Assembly (NCBI RefSeq): GCF_001936115.1
Contig: NZ_MPDM01000001.1
Location: forward strand, 82,123 to 146,122
Direction of reading: 5' to 3'
Origin: Boudabousia marimammalium
GTDB taxonomy: Bacteria > Actinomycetota > Actinomycetes > Actinomycetales > Actinomycetaceae
Length of the DNA stretch: 64,000 nucleotides
Positions 8,124 to 17,029 of this stretch are shown here, one piece after another. The first letter of the stretch is position 1. Each line of letters starts with the position of its first letter. Under the pieces are notes generated by a model. It saw only the letters and a list, made by a program, of their open reading frames with translations. It was not told the origin of the DNA and made no database searches. A program made the position numbers and the translations under genes.

Positions 8124-9725
8124 ATGAAGATGGCTGAATTTGAAACTTCTGAAAAACTACGAGGGGGATTTTACACTCCATGGGCGGTAGCAAACTTTCT
8201 TGCTACGTGGGCAACTACTAGAGCAGAATCTGTGTTAGAGCCATCATCTGGTGACGGAGTTTTCCTTGAAGCGATGTCTCACCTTGCTTTTGGTCCACGC
8301 AAAGTCACAGCAGTAGAGCTCGACAGTGTAGAGGCGCGAAAATCTAGGGAAAGGCTAGACCGACTAGATGGTCAAGTAATCAACATGGATTACTTAGATT
8401 TTGATCCCGATACAAAATTCGACGCAATTGTTGGCAATCCACCTTTCATCAGGTATCAATATCTCAGCGCTCATTCCCAGCTTAAAGCTAAGAATTTATA
8501 CGCTTCCCAAAACCTATCTTTCACTAAACGCACAAACGCATGGGTACCGTTTCTTATCAAGGCGCTCACAGAACTCAGCCCCGGGGGCAGGTTAGCAATG
8601 GTTATTCCTGCAGAAATCCTAAACGTGTTACATTCAGGTGCGGCTAGGGAATTTCTCCTCCGTACGTGCGAACGCATTCTTGTGCTAGACACCGATGAGC
8701 TTCTCTTTGACGGCACACTACAGCGAATTGTGCTTGTGGCAGCGATACGGAGACAAGAGGGAAGCACTCAAAAACCTTTGCTTGCCTTTGAGAAAGTCAC
8801 TTCTGACGACTTCTCGAAAATACCTCTTTCTAAAATTTTTGATCTCGCGTGTTTTACTGAATATGATGTTAGCCCCGAAAAATGGATGGACGGACTGTTA
8901 AGCGCCGAAGAAAGAGAAGCTTTTCACTTGCTCTCTGCCAACGATAGCGTTAAAAACTTTTCAGACATCGCAAAAGTCCAAGTGGGCATCGTTACTGGAG
9001 CAAATTCGTTTTTCGTGGTATCAAAGTCGATAGCAGACAAATACTCCCTGTACGATTATTTGCGTCCTATTTTTGGCCGAAGTTCCCATGTTCATGGCCT
9101 GTCGTATTCAGAGACAGACCATCTCCGCAATCTTGAATCTGACCTTCCTTGTCTTTTTCTAGATTTGAACGGATGTAGTTGGAAAGATCTTCCTCTGGGG
9201 GTTCGAAGCTATTTGGAGTTAGGAGAGTCACAAGGACTTCAAATGCGTTACAAGACGAGGATTCGTGAACCATGGTGGCAGGTTCCGTCGGTATATTCAA
9301 CTAACATTGGCTTACTTAAACGTGCGCATGAAGCTCCACGACTCATCTTCAATGAACTGGAGGCACTCACAACCGACACAGCTTATAGAATAACTTCAAC
9401 GCTTCAACCGACACAGTTAACCTTAGGGTGGATAAATTCACTGACGCTATTGGCCTGTGAACTAAACGGAAGAACTTACGGTGGCGGAGTCTTAGAACTT
9501 GTGCCGAGCGAAATTCGAAAAACGCCCATTCCGATTCTCAGGGATACAAGTGCTTTTGAAGCTGTTGACTGGGCATTACACGAGGGTACCTCCATTAGAG
9601 AACTGCTCCCAAAACAAAATACGCTCATTGCATCAGCAATAGGAGTCGATCGCGAGATCTTGGACGTGATGGAGAAAGCAAGAAATAAGATGCTAAATCG
9701 GCGAACTAGGAATGTAGGGAAATGA
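8124..9725 (+). CDS. N6-adenine DNA methyltransferase (533 aa), partner of the type IIG-like enzyme
   Basis: A class I SAM-dependent DNA methyltransferase of the Eco57I/TaqI kind. Motif I is EPSSGDG (residues 39-45), the acidic residue of motif II is in AVELD, and catalytic motif IV is NPPF (105-108). The first residues, LRGGFYTP, match the motif X region of gamma-type adenine methylases. The 300-residue C-terminal part is the likely target-recognition domain. The stop overlaps the ATG of the next gene by four bases. A separate methylase beside a fused endonuclease-methylase is the known Eco57I arrangement, in which the extra methylase protects both strands. The gene appears intact. Confidence 0.85.
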   Translation: MKMAEFETSEKLRGGFYTPWAVANFLATWATTRAESVLEPSSGDGVFLEAMSHLAFGPRKVTAVELDSVEARKSRERLDRLDGQVINMDYLDFDPDTKFDAIVGNPPFIRYQYLSAHSQLKAKNLYASQNLSFTKRTNAWVPFLIKALTELSPGGRLAMVIPAEILNVLHSGAAREFLLRTCERILVLDTDELLFDGTLQRIVLVAAIRRQEGSTQKPLLAFEKVTSDDFSKIPLSKIFDLACFTEYDVSPEKWMDGLLSAEEREAFHLLSANDSVKNFSDIAKVQVGIVTGANSFFVVSKSIADKYSLYDYLRPIFGRSSHVHGLSYSETDHLRNLESDLPCLFLDLNGCSWKDLPLGVRSYLELGESQGLQMRYKTRIREPWWQVPSVYSTNIGLLKRAHEAPRLIFNELEALTTDTAYRITSTLQPTQLTLGWINSLTLLACELNGRTYGGGVLELVPSEIRKTPIPILRDTSAFEAVDWALHEGTSIRELLPKQNTLIASAIGVDREILDVMEKARNKMLNRRTRNVGK

Positions 9726-12682
9726 AAACTATCGAAAATCAACTCTCGCAGTTAGCTGATTCTTTTCGCGCAGGCGAACAGATTTATACGGATGCTTCAC
9801 ATTACACCGAGGCAGAGACTCGCCTCGAGTTCATCGACAAGCTGTTCATATTGCTTGGGTGGGATGTCAATAACAACGCCTTGTTATACCCTTCGAAACG
9901 TGAAGTAGTCGTGGAAAGGACTAACCGTAATAGCCAGCGCCCAGACTATACATTTCGCATTCATGGAATCCCTAAATTCTACGTTGAAGCTAAGAAGCCA
10001 TCTGTAAAAATTGATGAAGATACTTCGGCTATTTTTCAAGCTCGCCGATACGGATACACGGATGAGCATCCTATTGTCGTATTGACCAATTTCCGGCTGC
10101 TCTTAATTTATGATGCATCTGTTCCAGTCGATGAACAGTGCGACCGGCCCGAAACGGGATTACTCTTCAAGATTAAATACACGGAATTAAAGAATGAGTA
10201 CGAGACACTTTCTAAGTATCTTTCCCGCGCAAGTGTAGGTACCGAGGAATGGGAAGAGCTTGTTTCCGCACACAGACCCGTCCAATATCTCCCTGCCGGA
10301 ACACAGTTTCTTCAACATTTGCGACAATGGCGGGTCGAGTTGGGTGCTAGTATACTGACGAATCAGCCATCTATAGATGAGACCAGTCTCAACGATTTGG
10401 TGCAGTTGATAATCAACCGTTTCCTTTTTATTCGAATGTGCGAGGACCGCGGGCTCGAACTCAAAGATGAACTGCGAAATAGAGCCAGCAAAGATATCGT
10501 GTCCGTAAATGCGTTATTTGCGCAAATGGATAAACGATACAATACAGGCTTGTTCAAGCAATCACCGAATAATCGCAGTCCCTTATCTATGGTGGGCGGA
10601 AACACACTGCTGGATATTATTGACCGCCTATATGCGCCGACATCACCGTTTTCATATGCCGTTTTAGATGCAGAATTTCTAGGAAGAGTATACGAACAGT
10701 CCCTTGTAGAGGGGCTCCGTATCGGTCAAAGTGAGTCCGGTGTCCCTACAGTAACTCTTCAGAAAAAGTCTCAATATTTGCACAGAGACGTTGTAACAAC
10801 GCCGCAACCGCTCGTAGACGCTGTCGTCGAGCAAGCTCTCAATGAACTTGATGACTCAGTGGTGTGTCCAAAAATTCTCGATTTTGCGATTGGGTCAGGT
10901 CGTTTTCTTGTTACCGTTTATCGGAAGCTTGTAGATTTGGCAGTTACTAGTAAACTGGCTTCTAACAACGAATCTAGCTTAGTCAAACGAGCCCCCAACG
11001 ACTATACACTTCCGTTTACCGATAAAGTGAAAATAGCGAGAAGGCAATTGTTTGGGATTGATATTGATTTCAATGCAGTTGAAGTTGCTAAGTTCAGCAT
11101 TCTTGTGGCCCTGCTTGAGGATGAAACTCTAGAAACTCTCCCCACAGGTAAGGGTATTCTGCCTGATATAGGAAACAACATTATTCATGGGAATAGCCTT
11201 GTGCGCCCTTCCCTGGAACATCCCGACTGGGTTGACGACCCTATCTATGCCATCGATCTCATAGGAGCAGGTTTTAATGATTTTGATGTTGTTTTAGGGA
11301 ACCCGCCGTACGTTTCTACTGAAGACATGCGAAAGATTAACCAGAACGAGTTCACAATTATCGAGTCTTCATATTCCTCTCTTCTTCGTCAATGGGACAA
11401 GTACTTTGCTTTCGTGGAATTTGGCATCACTAAGCTGACAAAACATGGTGTTATCGGTGTGGTGATTCCAAACAAGTGGATGACAGTCGTTTCTGGGGCC
11501 TTGTTTCGACAGCTCTTGGCATCAAACGTTCATGTAATTTGGCTACAGAATTTCACTTACCACCCGGTTTTTGAAGAAAAGCAGATTTATGTTTGTGGTC
11601 TTGTGGCTAGTAAAGACAAGAAGTCTAAGATCATGTATGCTGAACCAACCTCTGTTGATGAAATCTCTACTGTAACACCAATGTACCCATTGGAACGTGA
11701 CGATTGGCTGCCCTCGCCGTCCTCGGAACCCTGGGTGCTCCCTGCAAATGCACGTCAGGAAGCAATTCTTAGAGCAATCCGACAAAATTCAATCAAACTT
11801 AGTGAGATTGTCGAACCCAAAAACGGGCTACAAACGTCTGCAAATGATGTCTTTTTAATTAAGAATGCCACTAAAAACAATGATGGGACCGTAACGTTTT
11901 CAGCGAGACTTCGTGGTTCCAAGCGCTCAAGTGTTTGGACAATCGAGAGCGACCTATTAGTTCCTTATCTTGATGATTCGAAGGGAGTCCAATCTTTTCA
12001 GTACGTCGAAAGCGATTCATATCTCCTATTTCCATATTGTGATGACCCTTCACGACCTTCGGGCAAGTCCTTAATCTCCGAACAAACTATAAAGAAACAG
12101 TATCCGCTAACGTACCAATATCTTGTCGCATATAGAGAGCGACTCCTCAAGCGAGACAAAGGAGCTCAGCGGCAGATGAAGGACGGTGGGGCGTTTTATG
12201 CCTACGGACGAGGGCAAGCTCTCGGTTACGCAACTCAACATCCAAAGATATTTTATTCAGTTAATCAACGTGGCGACAAATATGGCCTGGACAGTCAAGG
12301 AATCGCTTTCCAATCTGGTGGCACTGCAGGAGAGGTCGCATTATTCCCTCGAGACACCGGCTATGACTTGGATTTTGTCCTTGGATTGCTAGCCCAACCT
12401 GAAATCGAACTGTTCCTGCGTAAACGTGGTAGCCCATTTAGGGGAGGGTTTTTTGCCCGCGGCACGGATGTAATCTCATCGGTGCCGGTTCCGAAATTGG
12501 ATTTTAATATTCAAAATGATCAAGCTTTTCATGATGAGGTTGTTTCTCATGTTCAAGCCATCCGAAATATCGGCTTGTCCTTAGCAACTGGTCAAAGGCA
12601 GATAGAGATGAAGGAAAGACGAATGAATCAGAGGAAAGAAATTTTGGCGAACTTATTCCAAAATCGGTGGGGTCTGGTTTAG
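9722..12682 (+). CDS. Type IIG-like restriction endonuclease-methyltransferase fusion (986 aa)
   Basis: The N-terminal nuclease domain has RPDYTF (P74-D75) and FYVEAKKPS (E89, K91), a PD-(D/E)XK site as in HsdR-like and type IIG enzymes. A helical connector runs to about residue 350. The methylase domain follows with motif I ILDFAIGSGRF (about 384-394) and motif IV NPPY (about 527-530). The last 400 residues are a target-recognition region, ending in a coiled helical tail with basic residues. The length fits single-chain RM.Eco57I-like proteins. The frame is uninterrupted and motifs are intact, so this is the only clearly complete restriction system in the island. It is translationally coupled to the methylase before it. 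Confidence 0.85.
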   Translation: MKTIENQLSQLADSFRAGEQIYTDASHYTEAETRLEFIDKLFILLGWDVNNNALLYPSKREVVVERTNRNSQRPDYTFRIHGIPKFYVEAKKPSVKIDEDTSAIFQARRYGYTDEHPIVVLTNFRLLLIYDASVPVDEQCDRPETGLLFKIKYTELKNEYETLSKYLSRASVGTEEWEELVSAHRPVQYLPAGTQFLQHLRQWRVELGASILTNQPSIDETSLNDLVQLIINRFLFIRMCEDRGLELKDELRNRASKDIVSVNALFAQMDKRYNTGLFKQSPNNRSPLSMVGGNTLLDIIDRLYAPTSPFSYAVLDAEFLGRVYEQSLVEGLRIGQSESGVPTVTLQKKSQYLHRDVVTTPQPLVDAVVEQALNELDDSVVCPKILDFAIGSGRFLVTVYRKLVDLAVTSKLASNNESSLVKRAPNDYTLPFTDKVKIARRQLFGIDIDFNAVEVAKFSILVALLEDETLETLPTGKGILPDIGNNIIHGNSLVRPSLEHPDWVDDPIYAIDLIGAGFNDFDVVLGNPPYVSTEDMRKINQNEFTIIESSYSSLLRQWDKYFAFVEFGITKLTKHGVIGVVIPNKWMTVVSGALFRQLLASNVHVIWLQNFTYHPVFEEKQIYVCGLVASKDKKSKIMYAEPTSVDEISTVTPMYPLERDDWLPSPSSEPWVLPANARQEAILRAIRQNSIKLSEIVEPKNGLQTSANDVFLIKNATKNNDGTVTFSARLRGSKRSSVWTIESDLLVPYLDDSKGVQSFQYVESDSYLLFPYCDDPSRPSGKSLISEQTIKKQYPLTYQYLVAYRERLLKRDKGAQRQMKDGGAFYAYGRGQALGYATQHPKIFYSVNQRGDKYGLDSQGIAFQSGGTAGEVALFPRDTGYDLDFVLGLLAQPEIELFLRKRGSPFRGGFFARGTDVISSVPVPKLDFNIQNDQAFHDEVVSHVQAIRNIGLSLATGQRQIEMKERRMNQRKEILANLFQNRWGLV

Positions 12683-13118
12683 AAGGCAAAGCCTACGGAA
12701 TTCAACCTACGAAGAAATACTGCATAGAGCTTAGGTAATTCGCATATCTTTTGAGGGCAGGTCTCCTCTACGAATTACAGGTGCAGGCGATGCCCATTCT
12801 CCGCACGAAATTGTACCCCGATATAGCATCAAGTTTCGCGTAGCCACAGTCCATTTGAGCCGTGCTCAGACAGGCTCCCAGTAACCTAATTTTGTATTTG
12901 ATCCGCTCCCGTTCCCGAGCCATTTGTCAGAACTGGAATCTTTGCGACTAAGATTTCGTTGTCTGGAATAATCTCTCCTGCGCAGTTAGGGCACAAGTAC
13001 AAGCATGAAATCTTTGCGAACCTGATTGTTCTGTGTTCTCACTATATTGTTGCTATCAATATAGAGCCCGTATACAGGGAAACCGTGATTGAGCAAGGGT
13101 TTTTAAGATGAACATTTA
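12683..13118. other. Non-coding gap of about 430 bp before an IS element
   Basis: I see no frame with a believable start, ribosome site or domain, and no strong hairpin after the restriction gene. The composition is mixed and the sequence looks like decayed intergenic DNA. Confidence 0.5.
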
Positions 13119-13197
13119 GAGTGCCCTAAGTGTTTAGGTCCAGGTGACTTGAGTGTTGTCTGTTTATACCCTGCCTGTGGGTAGGGAGAATGGATCA

Positions 13198-13482
13198 ATG
13201 GTGAAAAAGTTTAGTAAACACACTCCAGAACAAATTGTTCGTAAGCTTGATAAGGCTCGGCAGATGAGAGAATCAGGATCGAGCACTGTCCAGATCCTGA
13301 CCGTACTTGGAATTAGTGAAGCCACACTACACCGATGGCAAGCTACTTACGGTTCGATGAGCAAGAGTGAGGCTAAAGAGTTACAGCGTTTGCGTGAAGA
13401 GAACTCACGTCTCAAGCGCCTTTTAGGTCAGGCAGAGCCGGAAAAAGCGGCGTGGAAGGAATTGTCGGAGGGAAACTTTTAA
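13198..13482 (+). CDS. IS3-family OrfA (helix-turn-helix subunit)
   Basis: The product begins MVKKFSKHTPEQIVRKLDKA and has the helix-turn-helix VQILTVLGISEATLHRWQAT followed by a leucine-zipper segment (KELQRLREENSRLKRLLGQ). This is typical of OrfA in IS3-family elements, where it binds the terminal repeats and is joined to OrfB by a -1 frameshift. At the end, AAACTTTTAAG is followed by an 11-bp inverted repeat (13482-13492 with 13520-13530), plausible as the slippery site and stimulator. OrfA itself looks intact, but its partner is not. Confidence 0.8.
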   Translation: MVKKFSKHTPEQIVRKLDKARQMRESGSSTVQILTVLGISEATLHRWQATYGSMSKSEAKELQRLREENSRLKRLLGQAEPEKAAWKELSEGNF

Positions 13483-14332
13483 GCCCAGCTCGCCGCCACG
13501 ATGCGGTATGACATCTGATCGAGCTGGGCTATTGCCAAAGATTGGCTTGCCTGATTGTTGGGCTCTCACGCAGCGCTTACCAGCGTGCCAGAGCAGATGA
13601 TGACAAGCCTGATAAGTACGCGTCTTTGCGCGAGTGGATGCACGAGTTTGCTAAGGATTACCGCCGGTGGGGACACCGGCGTGCTTGGGTTACAGCGCTA
13701 GCACAAGGGTATGGGGTGTGTCGGGAAACATTTCGTTGCTTATGGCGTGAGGAAGGCCTACGTGTGTTACCAAGGAAGAAACGTATGCGTTTAACTGGTA
13801 AAGATCATCGCGAGGTGCTGCCTAGTCAATACTCCAAAGATGTATGGGCTCTAGACTTCCAGTTTGAGTCGATCTGGCATGGGAAGATAATCTAGATTTG
13901 CAACATCATCGATGAATATACCCGTGAACATGTCGCCTTTAGTGTCGATAACAAGCTTGATGCTGCCTCAGTTATTGAGTACTTGACTTGGCATCACTCG
14001 TACGTGATGGCAGACTGCGTGTGATCCGGGTGGATAACGGACTTGAATTCATCTCTCACGCCTTACATGAATGGGCTGGCGAGGATGACACGATTCAGGC
14101 GTTTATTCCACCCGGCCAGCCTTGGCATAACCGGTTTGTTGAGTCGTCTAGCAACCGGATACGAGATGAACTTCTCGAAGATAACAGCATCGAGAACCTA
14201 GAACACGCTCACACATTGGTGGCTCACTGGTCACGGCGCTGCAATAACTTCCATCCACATTCCTCGCTGGGCTACCTCAACCCACGACAATATGCGGAAC
14301 AATGGAGAGAAGAAAACACGGTCAACCCTTAA
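13483..14332 (+). pseudogene. IS3-family OrfB (DDE transposase), inactivated
   Basis: The reading passes through SPARRHDAV, a TGA where tryptophan is expected, and then LIELGYCQRLACLIVGLSRS. The first catalytic Asp is in VWALDFQFE. A TAG at 13893-13895 interrupts the frame after WHGKII, which continues as ICNIIDEYTREHVAFS. A frameshift near 13985 is followed by RVIRVDNGLEF (second Asp) and HNRFVESSSNRIRDELL (Glu). All three DDE residues survive, but two stops and one frameshift prevent full-length product. Confidence 0.8.
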
Positions 14333-14362
14333 ACCAACTGGACGGAAAACTAGGCTACGCCA

Positions 14363-14677
14363 TTATCAACTGCTTGTTCTGGATCCTTAAGTCTCATATA
14401 TTAAGTATCTAATAAATCCTGCCCATACAAAAGTAGCCCAAAATCTGAAAACAAAACGTGTAGGGAAACGAATCGGAATCGAGATTTAAGCAATCCTAGA
14501 ATCACTAGATGTAAAAGCCAGCAGGTAGCGATAACTATATCCAGCTTAGTTACTTCACTCCCCATACTGTTACGTAGTTTACCTACACAACTATTGTTAT
14601 CCGGACAACCAATGTATGGCCTTTCTAACCTTGAGTAAATGACTAACTGGAGTGGTTTAGGAATTAAATCCGGTTGG
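14363..14677. repeat. 315-bp direct repeat, copy 1 (partner at 21688-22002)
   Basis: This segment matches 21688-22002 base for base apart from about nine substitutions, all in the first 110 bases. From 14470 to 14677 I see no difference. On the minus strand it contains the first codons of the TIGR02391 gene (MRLKDPEQAVD, cut by IS copy A), the small ORF before it, and the outer end of IS copy B. Confidence 0.9.
14401..14565 (-). CDS. Small membrane peptide upstream of TIGR02391, copy 1 (54 aa)
   Basis: A frame MGSEVTKLDIVIATCWLLHL followed by VILGLLKSRFRF ends three bases before the ATG of the truncated TIGR02391 copy. It has one predicted membrane helix. Between the two repeat copies the frame keeps its length; I see five codon differences, three of them silent (the others are Val/Ile and Leu/Arg). 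That hints at coding, but the sample is tiny and I see no strong ribosome site. Confidence 0.3.
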   Translation of the reverse strand: MGSEVTKLDIVIATCWLLHLVILGLLKSRFRFVSLHVLFSDFGLLLYGQDLLDT

Positions 14678-15490
14678 CTTAAGTGCTGACCGTGTTTTCT
14701 TGTCTCCATTGTTGCGCATATTCTCGTGGGCTGAGGTAGCCCAGCGAGGAATGCAGATGGAAGTTGATATAACGCTGTGACTATGGTCTATGAGGATTTG
14801 GGCATGAGTGAAGTTCTAGATGCCGTTATCTTCAAAGAGTTCATCTCGTATCCGGTTGTGAAACGATCAAACAAACCCGTTACCCATACAAATCACCCTT
14901 GGTCTACAACCATTTTCGAGTGATGCCAGAGCAAGTAGCTCGATGCCCGAGGCTGCACCAAGTCTGTCGTCGATAGCGAAAGCAACATGTTCTTGGGTGT
15001 ACCCCTCAATAATGTCGCGTATTTTGACCATCTTCCCACGCCAAGGTCGGATCGAACCAGAAATCCAGCGTCCACACATCTTTCGGGTGCTGACCAGGTG
15101 TAGCCTAACGGAAATCCTTAGTGAACTGGGCATGGAAGTTTGTCTACAATACTTCTTTCGACGCCGCTTTTCTAGCTCGGCTTAACCTAGCAGACGCTTC
15201 AGGCACGGTATCTCATCACGCAGCCCGCAACTGTTTAACCTCACTCTTGGTCACCTCTCCACAGGTAGCCGACCAACGCTTCAGCGCCGCTTCACTAATA
15301 CCCATCTCGGTCAAAATCTAAGTCATGGCAGGTTCGCTCACTTTGAGTTCCCGAGTCTTTTCCAACTTGCGAACAATCTGTTTTGGAGTGCGTTTCGCAA
15401 GCTTCTCCATCATTCACCCGTCCTCCCCACAGGCAGGACATCAATGAGCAACGCTCAAATCACTTAGACCAAAAGACTAGAACACTCCAA
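14655..15490 (-). mobile_element. IS3-family element, copy B, decayed
   Basis: Read on the minus strand it shows the left end (AGTGTTCTAGTCTTTTGGTC), OrfA fragments, and transposase pieces such as IRDIIEGYTQEHVAFAIDDR and GIELLALASLENGCRP. Many stops and frameshifts and an internal deletion are present. It is clearly related to copy A but shorter, and no product is expected. Confidence 0.75.
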
Positions 15491-15667
15491 TAGCATGACC
15501 AATACTGACAGTTGTGAAGAAAATTAAGTTGGTTAAGCACATTGCTGAGAAGAGAGACTCCCACACGACATGCTTCTCGGTATTGATTAAAAACAGCGGC
15601 AAATTACACTAAAGTATGTGTCGTAAACATATTCAATCCCGAAAAATCGTGCAGAGGATAAGAAAAT

Positions 15668-16186
15668 ATGACAAACCCGATGCTTTTTATCGTAATGTGC
15701 CTGCCTATGATTGTGGCTATGATGTCTACCAGACTTTCGATTTGGTTGAAGAATATACTGCCGGCACCGTTGAGGAATATACTGTCTTATATAGTTCCAA
15801 TCATTATGATTATTGTACCCCTTCCTGCATATATTCATTTTGGTCCGCGATTTAGCAACGGAACGGAGGCAGTAAAGGTTTTCGTATGCGCTGCGATTTT
15901 CATGTATATCACTTCATGTATATCGTATGCCGTGTTTAAAAATGAACGCGACCATTTAGTTAAGAGGGTCTTTTCCCCATTCCTAGCCGGTATCTTTTTT
16001 ATGTTGTTTTTACACGAAAGGTTACCAGACTTTAATTATCACAACATCGGTCTATTAGAAAAGGGAGCGGCAATTATAATTGGTCTTGCAATTGTACAGG
16101 GCGTCACTGGGTATATTGGATATTTTTCTTCCCTATTTTCCCTAGCTAAAAGCCAAACCTCACCTACAACAAATGATGCAAAATAA
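15668..16186 (+). CDS. Multi-pass membrane protein of unknown function (172 aa)
   Basis: The product starts MTNPMLFIVMCLPMIVAMMS and has four or five hydrophobic segments, roughly residues 3-20, 38-58, 72-92, 100-118 and 135-155. A short polar tail (LAKSQTSPTTNDAK) ends it. I recognise no family. AGAGGATAAG before the ATG can serve as a ribosome site. It is AT-rich and flanked by decayed IS DNA, so it probably arrived with the island. Confidence 0.5.
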   Translation: MTNPMLFIVMCLPMIVAMMSTRLSIWLKNILPAPLRNILSYIVPIIMIIVPLPAYIHFGPRFSNGTEAVKVFVCAAIFMYITSCISYAVFKNERDHLVKRVFSPFLAGIFFMLFLHERLPDFNYHNIGLLEKGAAIIIGLAIVQGVTGYIGYFSSLFSLAKSQTSPTTNDAK

Positions 16187-16677
16187 ACGACTACATCAAA
16201 AGAAGCTATAAGATACAGGAGGCATCTTGGTTTGATGCACTATGGTTCTTTTCCGTCAATTCAGTCGATGATTGCTATTTCCACGTTGTTTTGTATTAAC
16301 TAAATTAGATTTACAAATAATAAAAGGGAAACCTCATTACACTTATGGCATGGAAGGATTACGTCGTAGCCAGTTTGAACACTCTATTTGATGGCGAGGA
16401 TACATAGAATACGAACTAGATTGTATCTTGCGTAGATAGTCTAAGCTTAGAATCCGACAGCGAGTACGCATAGGTGCCAGTCTTAAGGATTTCCTACCAT
16501 ATTAGTCGGTAGTTCGGAGAAGAATATTTACAACATATAGAGGCATGCCGAGCGGCAATAGAGATTTACGGGGTACAACCGAACGGCAAGTACATTTCCC
16601 GTGCCGCACTCCACCCTGCACAGCACCCTCGCAAGCACTGTTCAGCGGTAAAATATCTGCGACATTATTACCGTTTT
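16187..16677. other. Non-coding gap of about 490 bp
   Basis: The segment is AT-rich with no frame worth annotating and no clear hairpin or repeat. It becomes GC-richer from about 16550, where the next, differently composed fragment begins. Confidence 0.5.
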
Positions 16678-16681
16678 ATGT

Positions 16682-17029
16682 TTGAAAGATTTTATTCAGA
16701 TACGAATTCGTGAAACTGTTGCCGGGTTGGCTGCGGCCTCCCTCGTCACCCTGGTTTTAGCGCCGATTGCTGCTCTCGCGCCTGCCAGCTATGCGGCCCC
16801 GCAGGTCCTCCCGTTCAACGAGGACGCGCACATCCTGCCGTTCGACGGCATTGAGGATCCCGCCACCGCCGGCACCGTCACCATTAATGGTGGCGACGTC
16901 CTCCTGCCCGGCCGATCCGGAGCTAACCCACTCGCCAGAGTGCTGGCACGAATATCATTAGTATTCTACGTAACAGAACCGAACACGTTAGTTAGGCAAA
17001 CCATCCAACAGCTCAGCAATCTCTTCTAA
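16682..17029 (+). pseudogene. 5' fragment of a secreted protein (signal peptide plus start of mature chain)
   Basis: Starting at a TTG, the product has a basic N-terminus (KDFIQIRIRETVAG), a hydrophobic core (LAAASLVTLVLAPIAALAP) and a likely cleavage site at SYAA-PQ. A mature start with LPFNEDAHILPFDG follows. After about residue 83 (RSGANPL) the composition shifts from GC-rich to AT-rich and the frame runs over the 3' end of the opposite-strand gene. I read this as the head of a surface or secreted protein cut off by incoming DNA. The family of the intact protein is unknown to me. Confidence 0.5.

Larger units (their letters stand above)
13119..14362 (+). mobile_element. IS3-family insertion sequence, copy A (most complete, inactivated)
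   Basis: This is the best preserved of four related copies. The left end begins near AGTGCCCTAAGTGTTTAGG and the right end near CCGTCCAGTTGGTTTAAGG read inward on the other strand. Together they give imperfect terminal inverted repeats. It holds orfA and a broken orfB. The right end sits inside a second, truncated copy of the TIGR02391 gene's 5' end (14363 onward), so the insertion broke that copy. Exact ends and target duplication are not certain. Confidence 0.75.

Noticed and set aside
13482..13530. The 11-bp inverted repeat in IS copy A taken as a terminator
   Set aside because: It sits at the orfA/orfB junction right after a slippery-looking sequence and has no T run, so a frameshift-stimulating stem fits better.
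14867..15321. Short plus and minus frames that look like small genes
   Set aside because: They are pieces of IS copy B in broken frames.
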